A stretch of 64,000 nucleotides of DNA from Oceanobacillus oncorhynchi (GCF_000821065.1 NZ_CDGG01000001.1:2852001-2916000); one strand, 5' to 3'; counted from the first letter of the stretch, positions 17,582-27,286 are shown. Notes: generated by a model from the letters alone, not told the origin. Made by a program: numbers and translations.

Positions 17582-18793
17582 GTGTATCAAATGCCTTGGT
17601 ATCACGTATTAAGAGAAAAGAGATTGGAATATGGCGTATCCCAAAATAAATTGGCGATACACGTTGGGATTTCAAGACAATATCTAAGTGAAATTGAGAC
17701 AGGAAAAGTGACACCTTCAGAAGCTATTCAAACTACTTTGTTTGATATTTTAGAACAGTTTAACCCAGAAGCACCTTTGGAGATATTATTTGACTATGTG
17801 CGAATTCGATTTTTAACAACGAATCCTACACCAGTGATTGAAGATATTTTGCAGTTAAAAAAGAGTTATATGCTTCATGAAGATTTTGCTTTTTACTCGT
17901 ACTTTGAGCAATATGTCTATGGAGATATTGTGGTAATGGTATCTCCTGACGAGGACAAAGGATGTCTGCTTGAACTAAAAGGGAAAGGTTGTCGTCAATT
18001 TGAAAATTTCCTTTTAGCCCAACAACGCACATGGTTTGATTTTTTTATGGAAGTGTTTCGTGTGGGTGGTGTCTTTAAGCGAATTGACCTTGCCATTAAT
18101 GATAAGACAGGAATTTTGGATATCCCCTTTCTCACTCAAAAATGCAGAAATGAAGAATGTGTCACGGTATTTCGCAATTTTAAAAGCTATCGTTCGGGTG
18201 AACTAGTTCATGCAGAAGATAAACCTGACATGGGTCATACCTTATATATCGGTTCGTTAAAAAGCGACGTATATTTTAGTATCTATGAAAAAGATTATGA
18301 GCAGTATGTGAAATTTGGTACGTCTATCGAGGACACCGAGGTGAAAAATCGTTTTGAAATTCGACTTAAAAATGATCGAGCCTACCATGCGATTGTTGAC
18401 TTAATGACTTATGAGGACGCAGGAAAAACCGCCTTCTCCATCATTAACCGTTACATTCGTTTTGTAGATAAGGATGAGAAAAAACGGCGGAGCAGTTGGA
18501 AAATGAATGCAGATTGGCAACGCTTTTTGGATTTAGGTGTGAATCGAAAAATTTCTTTAACGACAAAACCAGAACCGTACACATTTGATAAAACGTTGAG
18601 ATGGTTAGCTCATCAGGTTGCTCCTACTTGGAAGTTAGCAACAGAAGTGGATGAAATCAATCAAACCACTGTCATCAAAGATATGTTAGCACAAGCAGAG
18701 TTATCGGACCGTCATCAAAAGATACTTTTGCAACAAACTGTTCCTGTAGAGAAAGCGATTCGCCTTCCGTCCACTAAAAATGATGAAAAATAG
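17582..18793 (+). CDS. MobT-family relaxase (Orf20/NicK-like)
   Basis: This relaxase nicks oriT and pilots the strand; such enzymes also drive rolling-circle replication of the element. The N-terminal ~65 residues are an XRE helix-turn-helix (LREKRLEYGVSQNKLAIHVG, then SRQYLSEIETGK), followed by a replication-initiator (Rep_trans) domain with FFMEVFRVGGVFKRIDLAIND and later RFEIRLKND. The GTG is chosen because TAGGAGG is seven bases before it; the in-frame ATG at 17576 is only one base away. The ~403 residues match Tn916 Orf20. It lies just downstream of its probable substrate oriT. Confidence 0.92.
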   Translation: MYQMPWYHVLREKRLEYGVSQNKLAIHVGISRQYLSEIETGKVTPSEAIQTTLFDILEQFNPEAPLEILFDYVRIRFLTTNPTPVIEDILQLKKSYMLHEDFAFYSYFEQYVYGDIVVMVSPDEDKGCLLELKGKGCRQFENFLLAQQRTWFDFFMEVFRVGGVFKRIDLAINDKTGILDIPFLTQKCRNEECVTVFRNFKSYRSGELVHAEDKPDMGHTLYIGSLKSDVYFSIYEKDYEQYVKFGTSIEDTEVKNRFEIRLKNDRAYHAIVDLMTYEDAGKTAFSIINRYIRFVDKDEKKRRSSWKMNADWQRFLDLGVNRKISLTTKPEPYTFDKTLRWLAHQVAPTWKLATEVDEINQTTVIKDMLAQAELSDRHQKILLQQTVPVEKAIRLPSTKNDEK

Positions 18794-18808
18794 AAAGGAG
18801 ACAGTCAA

Positions 18809-19030
18809 ATGAATTTCGGGCAGAATATTTATAACTGGTTTTTGGACAACGCACAATCCTTAGTGTTAATGGCTATTGTTGTGATTGGCATTTATTTAGG
18901 ATTTAAGCGTGAGTTTTCCAAATTGATAGGTTTTCTGATTATTGCTCTCGTTGCTGTTGGACTAGTCTTTAACGCTTCAGGTGTAAAAGATGTGTTATTA
19001 AACCTATTTAACAGGATAATAGGGGCTTAA
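18809..19030 (+). CDS. TcpD-like small membrane protein
   Basis: A 73-residue hydrophobic protein with two membrane segments (SLVLMAIVVIGIYLGF and LIGFLIIALVAVGLVF) joined by a short basic loop (KREFSK). In this position, after the relaxase, Tn916-type and pCW3-type systems encode TcpD, a small channel-associated membrane protein. AAAGGAG is eight bases before the ATG. Function is assigned from position and topology. Confidence 0.75.
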   Translation: MNFGQNIYNWFLDNAQSLVLMAIVVIGIYLGFKREFSKLIGFLIIALVAVGLVFNASGVKDVLLNLFNRIIGA

Positions 19031-19032
19031 AT

Positions 19033-19163
19033 TGTACCGTTTGTCTGTGGAAGATAAGTGCTTTCCTTATGTTCTGCAGACAAATGGTGATCCAAGCGGT
19101 AGCGCGGAAGGGATAAATAAGTTTATGTGATGTACCAGTAAACACCTTGCTGGTGCTTTTTTT
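19033..19163 (+). promoter_or_regulatory. Structured region before ardA: dyad, terminator and possible single-strand origin
   Basis: TTTGTCTG (~19039) and CAGACAAA (~19076) form a long-range dyad with secondary stems inside, then ACCAG/CTGGT (19134-19154) leads into a T run as a terminator. In Tn916 a single-strand origin is reported downstream of the relaxase gene. The position and structure fit such a role, but this is inference. Promoters for ardA must be in the last 30 bases or upstream. Confidence 0.5.
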
Positions 19164-19195
19164 ATGATTCTTTTTTAGAAAAGAGGTGAATTTCC

Positions 19196-19705
19196 ATGAG
19201 AATGCAAGTTTTTATTGTGAATCTTGATAGATATAAGGAGGATCAAATCAGAGGATCTTGGTTTGAACCACCTATTGATTTGGAGGAAATGAAAGAACGT
19301 ATAGGTTTGGACGGGGAATACAAAGAATATGCCATTTTTGATTATGATTTACCCTTTGAAATAGACGAATCCACACCTGTTTCTGAAATCAATCGTTTAT
19401 GCGGAATGGTGCAAGAAATGGAAGGTTCCCCCTTATACGACGCTCTTCCCGAAGTACAAAAACATTGGTTTAATAGCTTAGAAGAATTACTTGAAAATCA
19501 GTATAAAATCCTTTATTACCCTGATTGTACCGATTTAATAGATATAGCGAAATTTTGGATGGAAGAATCAGGTATAACCCGTCTATTTGCAGAAGTCCCT
19601 TTTAATCTTGAAGACTATATTGATTATCAAGCTATTGGGCGAGATTTTGAGATTCATGGCAATTTTCTTGTGACTGCCAATGGTATATTTGAATATCTAA
19701 AATAA
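19196..19705 (+). CDS. ardA: ArdA antirestriction protein, copy 1
   Basis: ArdA is an elongated acidic dimer that mimics bent B-DNA and blocks type I restriction enzymes when the element enters a new cell. The 169-residue product is strongly acidic and has the family start QVFIVNLDRYKEDQIRGSWF, PPIDLEEMKERIG, then FEIDESTPVSEINRLC and the terminal IGRDFEIHGNFLVTANGIFEYL. It corresponds to Tn916 Orf18. AGAGGTG is ten bases before the ATG. It has its own downstream hairpin and is followed by a paralogue. Confidence 0.95.
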   Translation: MRMQVFIVNLDRYKEDQIRGSWFEPPIDLEEMKERIGLDGEYKEYAIFDYDLPFEIDESTPVSEINRLCGMVQEMEGSPLYDALPEVQKHWFNSLEELLENQYKILYYPDCTDLIDIAKFWMEESGITRLFAEVPFNLEDYIDYQAIGRDFEIHGNFLVTANGIFEYLK

Positions 19706-19708
19706 ATG

Positions 19709-19741
19709 GAAAAGCAGCTTGTACTAACAGGCTGTTTTTCT
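19709..19741 (+). terminator. Hairpin after ardA copy 1
   Basis: AGCAGC and GCTGTTTTTC form a short stem and T run (imperfect pairing). A very similar hairpin follows copy 2. Confidence 0.7.
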
Positions 19742-19762
19742 TTTGTTAGGAGGCTTTAAAAC

Positions 19763-20263
19763 ATGGAAATGCAAGTGTATATAGCAAACCTCGGAAAATA
19801 TAATGAAGGAGAAACGGTTGGTGCTTGGTTTACGCCACCTATTGATGTAGAGGAAGTAAAAGAACGAATTGGGTTAAACGGTGAATATGAAGAATACGCC
19901 ATACACGACTTTGAATTGCCGTTTGAAATCCATGAGTACACGCCGATTTCCGAAATCAATCGTTTATGTGAAATGGTACAGGAAATTGAAGGCACTCCCT
20001 TGTATGACGCTCTCTCCGAAATACAGAGTTATTGGTTTAATAGCGTCGAAGAATTATTGGAACATCAAGATGCTATTGAATGTTACTCTGATTGTGAAAG
20101 TATGGAAGATGTAGCTCGGTATTATATAGAGGAAACTGGAATGCTTAGTGGTGTAGATCCCAGTTTACAATACTATTTTGATTACAGTTCATACGGACGT
20201 GATCTTGAAATCAATGGTGATTTTCTTGTTACCTCCCATGGAATCTTTGAATATAAGCAATAA
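19763..20263 (+). CDS. ardA: ArdA antirestriction protein, copy 2
   Basis: This 166-residue paralogue of the preceding gene shares its blocks in order: QVYIANLGKYNEGETVGAWF, PPIDVEEVKERIGL, EYTPISEINRLCEMVQEIEG and GRDLEINGDFLVTSHGIFEY. The middle (~115-140) differs most, so the two may bind different restriction enzymes or one may have drifted. The tandem pair, each with a leading ribosome site (TAGGAGG) and a trailing hairpin, arose by duplication of a gene-plus-terminator unit. It lies within the transfer operon, where Tn916 has a single ardA. Confidence 0.94.
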   Translation: MEMQVYIANLGKYNEGETVGAWFTPPIDVEEVKERIGLNGEYEEYAIHDFELPFEIHEYTPISEINRLCEMVQEIEGTPLYDALSEIQSYWFNSVEELLEHQDAIECYSDCESMEDVARYYIEETGMLSGVDPSLQYYFDYSSYGRDLEINGDFLVTSHGIFEYKQ

Positions 20264-20267
20264 ATAG

Positions 20268-20302
20268 AAAGGCAGCTTGTTTAGACACAGGCTGCTTTTT
20301 TC
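20268..20302 (+). terminator. Hairpin after ardA copy 2
   Basis: GGCAGC and GCTGCTTTTTTC form a perfect short stem and T run, with the same layout as after copy 1. Confidence 0.75.
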
Positions 20303-20322
20303 TTTGGAAAGGATGTTAAGAC

Positions 20323-20703
20323 GTGAAAAAATTAAAGAGCTACACACGAATTTGGTCGGTGGAAAAAGTCATTTATGCGATCAACGATTTTCGTTTGCCC
20401 TTTCCTGTCACTTTTTCGCAGATGACTTGGTTTGTGCTTTCTCTTTTGGCCGTTATGTTACTTGGAAACCTTCCTCCCCTCTCTTTGATTGATGGAGTAC
20501 TATTAAAATATGTTGGTGTTCCAGTAGCGTTGACATGGTTTATGAGTAAAAAGAGCTTTGACGGCAAAAAACCTTATGGTTTCCTAAAGTCTGTTATCAC
20601 GTATTGGTTTCGCCCTAAAGTGACCTATGCAAACAAGCCAGTCAAATTTAAAAAACAATCGGTCAATGAAACCATTACAGCGGTAAGGGGGAAAATCGTA
20701 TGA
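20323..20703 (+). CDS. TcpE-family membrane protein (Orf17/ConD-like)
   Basis: A 126-residue membrane protein of the conjugation channel. It has the TcpE start KLKSYTRIWSVEKVIYAINDFRLP with two hydrophobic segments (TWFVLSLLAVMLLGNLPPL and VLLKYVGVPVALTWFMS) and a basic C-terminal tail. The start is a GTG with GGAAAGGA about nine bases upstream. Its stop overlaps the ATG of the VirB4-type ATPase gene by four bases (ATGA), so the two are translationally coupled. It corresponds to Tn916 Orf17 and ICEBs1 ConD. Confidence 0.88.
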   Translation: MKKLKSYTRIWSVEKVIYAINDFRLPFPVTFSQMTWFVLSLLAVMLLGNLPPLSLIDGVLLKYVGVPVALTWFMSKKSFDGKKPYGFLKSVITYWFRPKVTYANKPVKFKKQSVNETITAVRGKIV

Positions 20704-23147
20704 GTTATCCAATTAAATATATCGAAAATAACCTTGTTTTTAATCATGATGGAGAAGCATTTGCTTATTACGAATTATTGCCATACAACTATTCCTTCTT
20801 ATCTGAAGATGAAAAAATGCAAGTACACGAACACTTTCGTCAACTCATTGCCCAAAATCAAGATGGAAAAATCCATGCCTTACAGATAAGCACCGAGAGC
20901 AGTATTCGTTCGGTACAAGAACGAAGTAAAGAACTTGTAACAGGAAGGCTGCAAGAAGCAGCTTACAATCGAATTGACGATCAAACAGAAGCCCTTGTTT
21001 CCATGATTGGAGAACATCAAGTCGATTATCGTTTCTTTATTGGATTTAAGCTTTTGTTGAATGAAGAAGAAGTCAGTATGAAATCGATGGGAGAATCAGT
21101 AACGGCGTCTCTCTCAACCTTTGTTCGAGACGTGAATCATCATTTAATGGGTGATTTTGTTTCTATGCCACATAGTGAAGTTGCTCGTTTTCTAAAAATG
21201 GAACAATTATTACAAAATAAAATCACTAAGCGTTTTAAGGTTCGGCCTTTAACGAAAAATGACATGGGGTATTTAATCGAACACTTACACGGACAAACGG
21301 GTATTGCCTTTGAAGATTACAGTTATAACCTCTCTTATGAGAAAGGTGAAAAAGAAACTTACGTCAAACGTTATGACCTCATTAAACCCACACGCTGTCT
21401 GATTACAGAAAAACAGCGTTACATCAAGTTGGAACAGGAAGATACAACAACTTATGTTGCTTACTTTACCATTAATTCCATTGTTGGTGATTTGGAATTT
21501 CCCAGTGATGAAATCTTTTACTATCAGCAACAACAATTCACGTTTCCAATCGACACCTCTATGCATGTCGAGATAGTCACCAATAAAAAAGCATTATCAA
21601 CCGTACGCAATAAGAAAAAGGAATTAAAGGATTTAGATAACCATGCGATGGATTCAGATAATGAAACGGGAAATAACGTGTTGGAAGCTTTGGAACAAGT
21701 CAATGAATTAGAGGATGTCCTCGATCAGACGAAAGAATCCATGTATAAGTTAAGCTATGTCATTCGGGTATCTGCTTCTAGTTTGGATGAACTCAAACAA
21801 CGCTGTAATGAAGTCAAAGATTTTTATGATGACTTAAATGTAAAACTTGTTCGCCCATTTGGCGATATGTTGGGTTTACATGGTGAATTTATTCCTGCCA
21901 GTAAACGCTATATCTCCGACTATGTACAGTATGTCACTTCGGATTTTTTAGCTGGCCTTGGATTTGGTGCAACGCAAATGTTAGGAGAAAATGAAGGCAT
22001 TTATTTTGGGTACAACTTAGATACGGGAAGAAATGTCTATCTCAATCCTAGTCTCGCTAGTCAAGGTGTAAAAGGCTCTGTCACGAACGCTTTGGCCTCT
22101 GCTTTTTTAGGTTCACTTGGTGGTGGAAAATCGTTCTCCAATAACTTACTGGTATACTATGCCGTTCTTTTTGGTGGTCAAGCATTGGTTGTCGACCCTA
22201 AGGGCGAACGTGGCGGCTGGAAAGAAGCTTTACCTGATATTGCTGATGAAATTAATATCGTTAATTTAACCAGTGAAGAAAGCAATCAAGGGCTGCTTGA
22301 CCCGTTTGTCATTATGAAAAATAAGAAGGATTCGGAAAGTTTAGCGATTGATATTCTTACCTTCTTAACGGGTATTTCCAGTCGGGATGGTGATAAGTTT
22401 CCTGTCTTACGACGAGCTATTCGAGCAATCGGTCAACAAGAGGAACGCGGCTTAATGCTGGTGATTCATGAACTAAGGAGTGATCCAAATCCGCTTGCTT
22501 CCACTATTGCAGATCATATCGAAAGTTTTACCGATTATGACTTTGCCCACCTTCTCTTTTCAGACGGAACGGTTCAAAATTCTATCAGCTTAGAAAAACA
22601 GCTCAATATTATACAGGTGGCAGATTTAGTATTGCCTGACGCGGAAACCAACTTTGAAGAATACACGACAATGGAATTGTTGAGTGTCGCCATGTTAATT
22701 ATTATTTCTACATTTGCCTTAGACTTCATTCACTCTGATCGCAGTATTTTTAAAATTGTAGATGTTGATGAGGCCTGGAGCTTTTTACAAGTGGCACAAG
22801 GGAAAACACTTTCTAATAAACTGGTACGTGCTGGCCGCTCCATGAATGCAGGTGTGTACTTTGTTACCCAGAACGCTGACGATCTAACAGACGAAAAATT
22901 GAAGAATAATATTGGTGTGAAATTTGCGTTTCGTTCCAGGGATAGTACAGAAATTAAAAAAACGCTGCAATTTTTTGGCGTGGACGCGGAAGATGAAGCC
23001 AATCAACGTCGATTAAGAGAATTGGAAAATGGACAATGCCTTATGCAAGATTTATATGGACGAGTTGGGATTATTCAGGTTCATCCTGTGTTTGAAGATT
23101 TATTTGACGCTTTCGACACTCGACCACCTGTCCTAGAAAGGCAGTGA
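20700..23147 (+). CDS. VirB4-type conjugation ATPase (TcpF/ConE/Orf16)
   Basis: This cytosolic, membrane-associated hexameric ATPase powers the Gram-positive type IV transfer channel. The 815-residue protein has an N-terminal docking domain, then Walker A GSLGGGKSF (~residue 471), VVDPKGERGG, the Walker B-like KIVDVDEAWSFL and the sensor segment GVYFVTQNADDL. This matches Tn916 Orf16 and ICEBs1 ConE in size and order. Its start overlaps the TcpE stop. Five bases separate its stop from the next gene. Confidence 0.95.
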   Translation: MSYPIKYIENNLVFNHDGEAFAYYELLPYNYSFLSEDEKMQVHEHFRQLIAQNQDGKIHALQISTESSIRSVQERSKELVTGRLQEAAYNRIDDQTEALVSMIGEHQVDYRFFIGFKLLLNEEEVSMKSMGESVTASLSTFVRDVNHHLMGDFVSMPHSEVARFLKMEQLLQNKITKRFKVRPLTKNDMGYLIEHLHGQTGIAFEDYSYNLSYEKGEKETYVKRYDLIKPTRCLITEKQRYIKLEQEDTTTYVAYFTINSIVGDLEFPSDEIFYYQQQQFTFPIDTSMHVEIVTNKKALSTVRNKKKELKDLDNHAMDSDNETGNNVLEALEQVNELEDVLDQTKESMYKLSYVIRVSASSLDELKQRCNEVKDFYDDLNVKLVRPFGDMLGLHGEFIPASKRYISDYVQYVTSDFLAGLGFGATQMLGENEGIYFGYNLDTGRNVYLNPSLASQGVKGSVTNALASAFLGSLGGGKSFSNNLLVYYAVLFGGQALVVDPKGERGGWKEALPDIADEINIVNLTSEESNQGLLDPFVIMKNKKDSESLAIDILTFLTGISSRDGDKFPVLRRAIRAIGQQEERGLMLVIHELRSDPNPLASTIADHIESFTDYDFAHLLFSDGTVQNSISLEKQLNIIQVADLVLPDAETNFEEYTTMELLSVAMLIIISTFALDFIHSDRSIFKIVDVDEAWSFLQVAQGKTLSNKLVRAGRSMNAGVYFVTQNADDLTDEKLKNNIGVKFAFRSRDSTEIKKTLQFFGVDAEDEANQRRLRELENGQCLMQDLYGRVGIIQVHPVFEDLFDAFDTRPPVLERQ

Positions 23148-23151
23148 TAAG

Positions 23152-25329
23152 ATGAACAAACCAAAACTGAAAAAGATTGTATGGATGACGGTACTCATTG
23201 GTGCGGTCATTTTTTTATTGTTTCTTTCCCTGTTTACTGTAACACAGGCTGCTGGATTAGTTGATGATACGGTATCAGAGGACAATCTTTATTCCTTGTA
23301 TCCACTCGACCATTATCAGTTAGATTTTTTTGTGGATTCGGGGTGGGATTGGCTGCCGTGGAATTGGGATGATGGAATCGGAAAACAAGTCATGTACGGA
23401 CTGTACACGATCACCAATTTTATTTGGATTATCAATTTATATCTTTCCAATGCCACTGGTTATTTAGTACAACAAGCGTATTCTCTTGATTTTATTTCTG
23501 AAACAGCAACCGCCATCGGACAGAATATGCAAACATTGGCTGGAGTTACTGCACAAGGTTTTGGAACAGAAGGTTTTTATGTTGGTTTCCTTCTTCTCTT
23601 TGTATTGATTGTTGGAATTTATGTTACCTATACAGGTCTCATGAAACGAGAAACAACAAAGGCTTTTCGTGCTATTTTGAATTTCCTAGTGGTGTTTATC
23701 GTATCAGCGGCTTTTATTGCGTTTGCCCCAACCTATATTACAAAAATTAATGATTTTTCCGCAGATGTAAGTGAAGCAGCACTTGACTTAGGTACAAACA
23801 TTCTTATGCCTAACTCCAACAGTCAAGGAAGTGATAGTGTCGATATGATTCGAAATAACCTTTTTTCCATTCAAGTGGAGCAACCATGGTTATTATTGCA
23901 GTTTGATAACTCGGACAAAGAAGCGATTGGAGAAGAACGAGTGGACGCTTTAGTTTCCATCAGTCCTGATACAAACAATGGAGAAGATCGAGAAGCAGCC
24001 GTGCAAGCAGAAATTGAGGATCACGATAATAAAAATTTGACCATTACCAAAACGACTACTCGCTTAGGGATGGTTTTTTTCTTGTTTATATTTAATATCG
24101 GGATTTCCATATTTGTATTTCTTTTATCGGGGATGATGATTTTCTCCCAACTTCTATTTATTGTGTTTGCGACATTTCTACCTATTAGTTTTCTGCTTTC
24201 CATGATACCGACTTTTGAAAACATGGGTAAACAGGCCATTTTAAAACTGTTTAACGTGATTATGCTGCGTGCTGGAATCACACTCGTGATAACGATAGCT
24301 TTTAGTATTTCGTCCATGCTGTATAGCTTAACCAGCTCCTATCCGTTTTTCTTAATTGCTTTTCTGCAAATTGTGACTTTTGCAGGGATTTATATGAAGC
24401 TTGGCGACATCATGAGTATGTTTCGTTTACAAAGCAGCGACACCCAACAAGTTGGACGGAGCGTTATGCGTCGCCCGAAACAGATGGCCTATCGCAGTGG
24501 TCGAAGGTTACAACGTTCCATTAGTCGTACGTTAACAGGTGTAACGGCTGGAGCAACCGTTGGCAAAATGATGAGTAAATCAGGAAAAACACAACATTCT
24601 TTCTCTCTCCGTCGACCTATACAAAGTCTGCACTCTATGCGGTCAAACAAAACAGAGAAACCTAATCAGGAGCGAAAATCATTTAGTCAAAAGATCGGAC
24701 AAACCACTGGAAAAGTGTTAGACACGAAAAATCGTGTACGAGCGAATATCAACCACAGAAAACAGCAAGTCAAAGATTTACCAACCACAACGAAATACGC
24801 TTTGGCTCAAGGAAAAGAAAAAATTCAACGGCCAGGCAAGGATTTTAAACAAGGAGTGTCACAAGCCAAAGAGCAGCGACAACGTGAAAACACCGAACGC
24901 ACAAGTAAACATCGAAAGACGATTGCGGAAAGACGACAAGCTTTGGATAAAAAGAAGAAAAATATCACTGCTTACTCCAATAAGCCTACGGTACAAAAGA
25001 ATTCTCCTTCCTCATTCACAAAAGAGAAACAGAAAATGAAGCCGAAAGAAAGTCTGAATCCTGAAAGTCATAAAAGAAAACAAGTGCCTGTGCAAAAAGA
25101 AAAAATTCAAAGATTACAGAATCAAAATAGAAAAGTGAATCAGCCTTATCAAGTATCCACAAAAAGAAAGAAGCAAAGTCAAAGAACACACCCTACCCGA
25201 CTGCCGAAACAAACATCGAAAGGAAAAGAACAACAGGTGATTAAGCGACCTGTCCTTCCTAGAAAACGAACACGTCAAAAAGTGAAACCTCCACGCCAGA
25301 GACAAACCGTTAGGAGGAAAAAATCATGA
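23152..25329 (+). CDS. VirB6-like channel protein TcpH/ConG/Orf15
   Basis: A 725-residue polytopic membrane protein forming the core of the conjugation channel. It begins with a signal/anchor segment (IVWMTVLIGAVIFLLFLSLF), has a cluster of further hydrophobic segments up to ~residue 420, and then a long basic hydrophilic tail (~430-725, very rich in K, R, Q) likely to be cytosolic and contact the ATPases or DNA. The size and architecture match Tn916 Orf15 and ICEBs1 ConG. It overlaps the next gene by four bases. Confidence 0.9.
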   Translation: MNKPKLKKIVWMTVLIGAVIFLLFLSLFTVTQAAGLVDDTVSEDNLYSLYPLDHYQLDFFVDSGWDWLPWNWDDGIGKQVMYGLYTITNFIWIINLYLSNATGYLVQQAYSLDFISETATAIGQNMQTLAGVTAQGFGTEGFYVGFLLLFVLIVGIYVTYTGLMKRETTKAFRAILNFLVVFIVSAAFIAFAPTYITKINDFSADVSEAALDLGTNILMPNSNSQGSDSVDMIRNNLFSIQVEQPWLLLQFDNSDKEAIGEERVDALVSISPDTNNGEDREAAVQAEIEDHDNKNLTITKTTTRLGMVFFLFIFNIGISIFVFLLSGMMIFSQLLFIVFATFLPISFLLSMIPTFENMGKQAILKLFNVIMLRAGITLVITIAFSISSMLYSLTSSYPFFLIAFLQIVTFAGIYMKLGDIMSMFRLQSSDTQQVGRSVMRRPKQMAYRSGRRLQRSISRTLTGVTAGATVGKMMSKSGKTQHSFSLRRPIQSLHSMRSNKTEKPNQERKSFSQKIGQTTGKVLDTKNRVRANINHRKQQVKDLPTTTKYALAQGKEKIQRPGKDFKQGVSQAKEQRQRENTERTSKHRKTIAERRQALDKKKKNITAYSNKPTVQKNSPSSFTKEKQKMKPKESLNPESHKRKQVPVQKEKIQRLQNQNRKVNQPYQVSTKRKKQSQRTHPTRLPKQTSKGKEQQVIKRPVLPRKRTRQKVKPPRQRQTVRRKKS

Positions 25330-26357
25330 CATTCTTAAAGCTTAAAATCATGCTGATTATCGGTGGGATAGGTTTCTTGGCATTCTTAGGATTACTTGCC
25401 TTTGTTGCTATCTTTATTTCCGATGAAGCAGGAGATTTTGATTCTTCCATGGATTTAGGTTCACCAAATGATTGGCAAAATGTATCTCTATCCAAAGATG
25501 TGCTGGCTCATCAACCAATGGTGGAAAAATACGCAAATGAATATGGAATCAGCGACTATGTGCCGATTTTACTTGCGATTATTGCTGTTGAAAGTGGTGG
25601 TAATGCCGAGGATGTTATGCAATCAAGTGAATCATTAGGATTACCACCGAACACGTTAGATACGGAAGCTTCTATTAAACAGGGAACGAAATACCTTGCG
25701 AACTTATTGCAGTCAGCAGATACAAAAGGTGTCGATGATTCGACCGTACTTCAAGCTTATAACTATGGCGGGGCTTTTATTGATTATGTGGCAGGACGAG
25801 GAAACTCTTACACTTTTGATCTAGCTGAAAGCTTTGCGAAAGAGCGATCAGGAGGAAAGAAAGTCAGCTACTCTAACCCCATTGCGATAGAGAAAAACGG
25901 TGGTTGGAGGTACGGCTATGGCAATATGTTTTATTTAGATTTACTTCAACCTTATCTTCGTGAAACGCCGTCCTTTGATGATGATACCTTTCGACTGGTG
26001 ATGGAAGAAGCCTTAAAATATGAGGGTTTCCCATATGTTTTTGGTGGGGCTCATCCTGATACTTCATTTGATTGTAGTGGACTTATACAATGGATTTTCC
26101 GTGAAGCAGGAATTAATTTACCTCGTACCGCTCAAGAACAGTATGAAGCTACAGAACACATCCCTCTATCAGAAGCAAAGCCAGGAGATTTAGTATTTTT
26201 CCATTCGACTTACAACACCGCCAACTACATTACGCATAATGGAATTTATGTTGGAAACAATCAAATGTTCCATGCGGGGAATCCGATCGGTTATGCGGAT
26301 TTAACATCTTCTTACTGGCAAGAACATCTAGTAGGTGCTGGACGTATCAAAAACTAA
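25326..26357 (+). CDS. Conjugal cell-wall hydrolase, lytic transglycosylase/NlpC-P60 (TcpG/CwlT/Orf14)
   Basis: This exported two-domain enzyme opens the peptidoglycan for the transfer channel. One N-terminal membrane segment (~residues 8-33) is followed by a lysozyme-like domain (ILLAIIAVESGGNAEDVMQS, catalytic Glu in AVESGG, ~65-170) and a C-terminal NlpC/P60 endopeptidase (~220-343) with the catalytic Cys in FDCSGLIQWIF and His in ITHNGIYVGNN. It corresponds to Tn916 Orf14 and ICEBs1 CwlT. All expected active residues are present. TTAGGAGG stands just inside the previous gene, so translation is coupled. Confidence 0.94.
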   Translation: MTFLKLKIMLIIGGIGFLAFLGLLAFVAIFISDEAGDFDSSMDLGSPNDWQNVSLSKDVLAHQPMVEKYANEYGISDYVPILLAIIAVESGGNAEDVMQSSESLGLPPNTLDTEASIKQGTKYLANLLQSADTKGVDDSTVLQAYNYGGAFIDYVAGRGNSYTFDLAESFAKERSGGKKVSYSNPIAIEKNGGWRYGYGNMFYLDLLQPYLRETPSFDDDTFRLVMEEALKYEGFPYVFGGAHPDTSFDCSGLIQWIFREAGINLPRTAQEQYEATEHIPLSEAKPGDLVFFHSTYNTANYITHNGIYVGNNQMFHAGNPIGYADLTSSYWQEHLVGAGRIKN

Positions 26358-26374
26358 GGAAAGGTTGGGATAAC

Positions 26375-27286
26375 ATGAAGCTGCCTTTTAGTATAAAAGA
26401 AAAGCAAAAAAACCCGAAGAAAACGAAAAAGATAAAAGTAAGAACGATTGGGAAACGAAAAAAATCCGTGTTGTTTTTATGGATATTGCTTCTTAGTAGT
26501 CTTGCGTTTGGGATCTACAAAAACTTTACAGCGATTGACCAGCATACGATCCATGAAAGAGAAATTATAGAAAGCCGTATTCAAGATACAACTGCCATTG
26601 AAAGTTTTACAAGAAACTTTGTAACAGACTACTATTCTTGGGAAAATGAAACTGAAGCATTGGAAGAACGAACCGAAAAATTGAAAGATTATTTAACCGA
26701 AGAATTGCAAGCTTTAAATAGTGATATGATTCGAGAGGATATTCCTACTAGTTCTACTGTAAAAGATATAAATATTTGGTCAATAACGGAAGAAACAGAA
26801 AATACGTTTTCCGTCATTTATTCCGTACAGCAAGAAATCATGGAAGATAAAGACAGCTCATTAACAAGTTCAACTTATCGTATTGTACTCTATCAAGATG
26901 AACAAAAGAATCTGGTCATTACGCAAAACCCTACTCTGTGGAATAAGCCCGAAAAATCTAATTTTACACCAGAACAAGTGGAAAGTGATGGAACGGTAGA
27001 ATCAGAAACGGCAGAAGAAGTCATGGAGTTTTTAGTGACGTTCTTTTCCTCTTACCCAACAGCAACGAATCAAGAACTTGCTTATTATGTGAAGAACAAT
27101 GCCTTACCAGCCATTGAAAAAGATTATACGTTTTCTGAGCTTGTAAATCCAGTATTTCAAGAACAAGATAATCAAATTAAAGTATGGGTTACTGTAAAGT
27201 ATTTGGATAATACCACAAAAGCAACACAACTTTCACAATATGACCTCACATTAGAGAAAGATTCTAACTGGATGGTTGTTGAATAA
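26375..27286 (+). CDS. TcpC/ConB-like conjugation protein (Orf13)
   Basis: A bitopic, VirB8-like channel component. It has a basic cytosolic N-terminus (KEKQKNPKKTKKIKVR), one membrane segment (SVLFLWILLLSSLAFGIY, ~residues 30-47) and a long extracellular part built of two NTF2-like folds. The C-terminal block ELAYYVKNNALPAIEKDYTF, then SELVNP and LTLEKDSNWMVVE, is typical. It is the last gene of the transfer operon. A decayed copy of its 3' third is found at 43.1 kb. Confidence 0.92.
   Translation: MKLPFSIKEKQKNPKKTKKIKVRTIGKRKKSVLFLWILLLSSLAFGIYKNFTAIDQHTIHEREIIESRIQDTTAIESFTRNFVTDYYSWENETEALEERTEKLKDYLTEELQALNSDMIREDIPTSSTVKDINIWSITEETENTFSVIYSVQQEIMEDKDSSLTSSTYRIVLYQDEQKNLVITQNPTLWNKPEKSNFTPEQVESDGTVESETAEEVMEFLVTFFSSYPTATNQELAYYVKNNALPAIEKDYTFSELVNPVFQEQDNQIKVWVTVKYLDNTTKATQLSQYDLTLEKDSNWMVVE

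Noticed and set aside
20277..20492. Plus-strand 71-codon frame starting before the TcpE gene
   Set aside because: It overlaps the ardA terminator and the TcpE gene in another phase and lacks a family signature.
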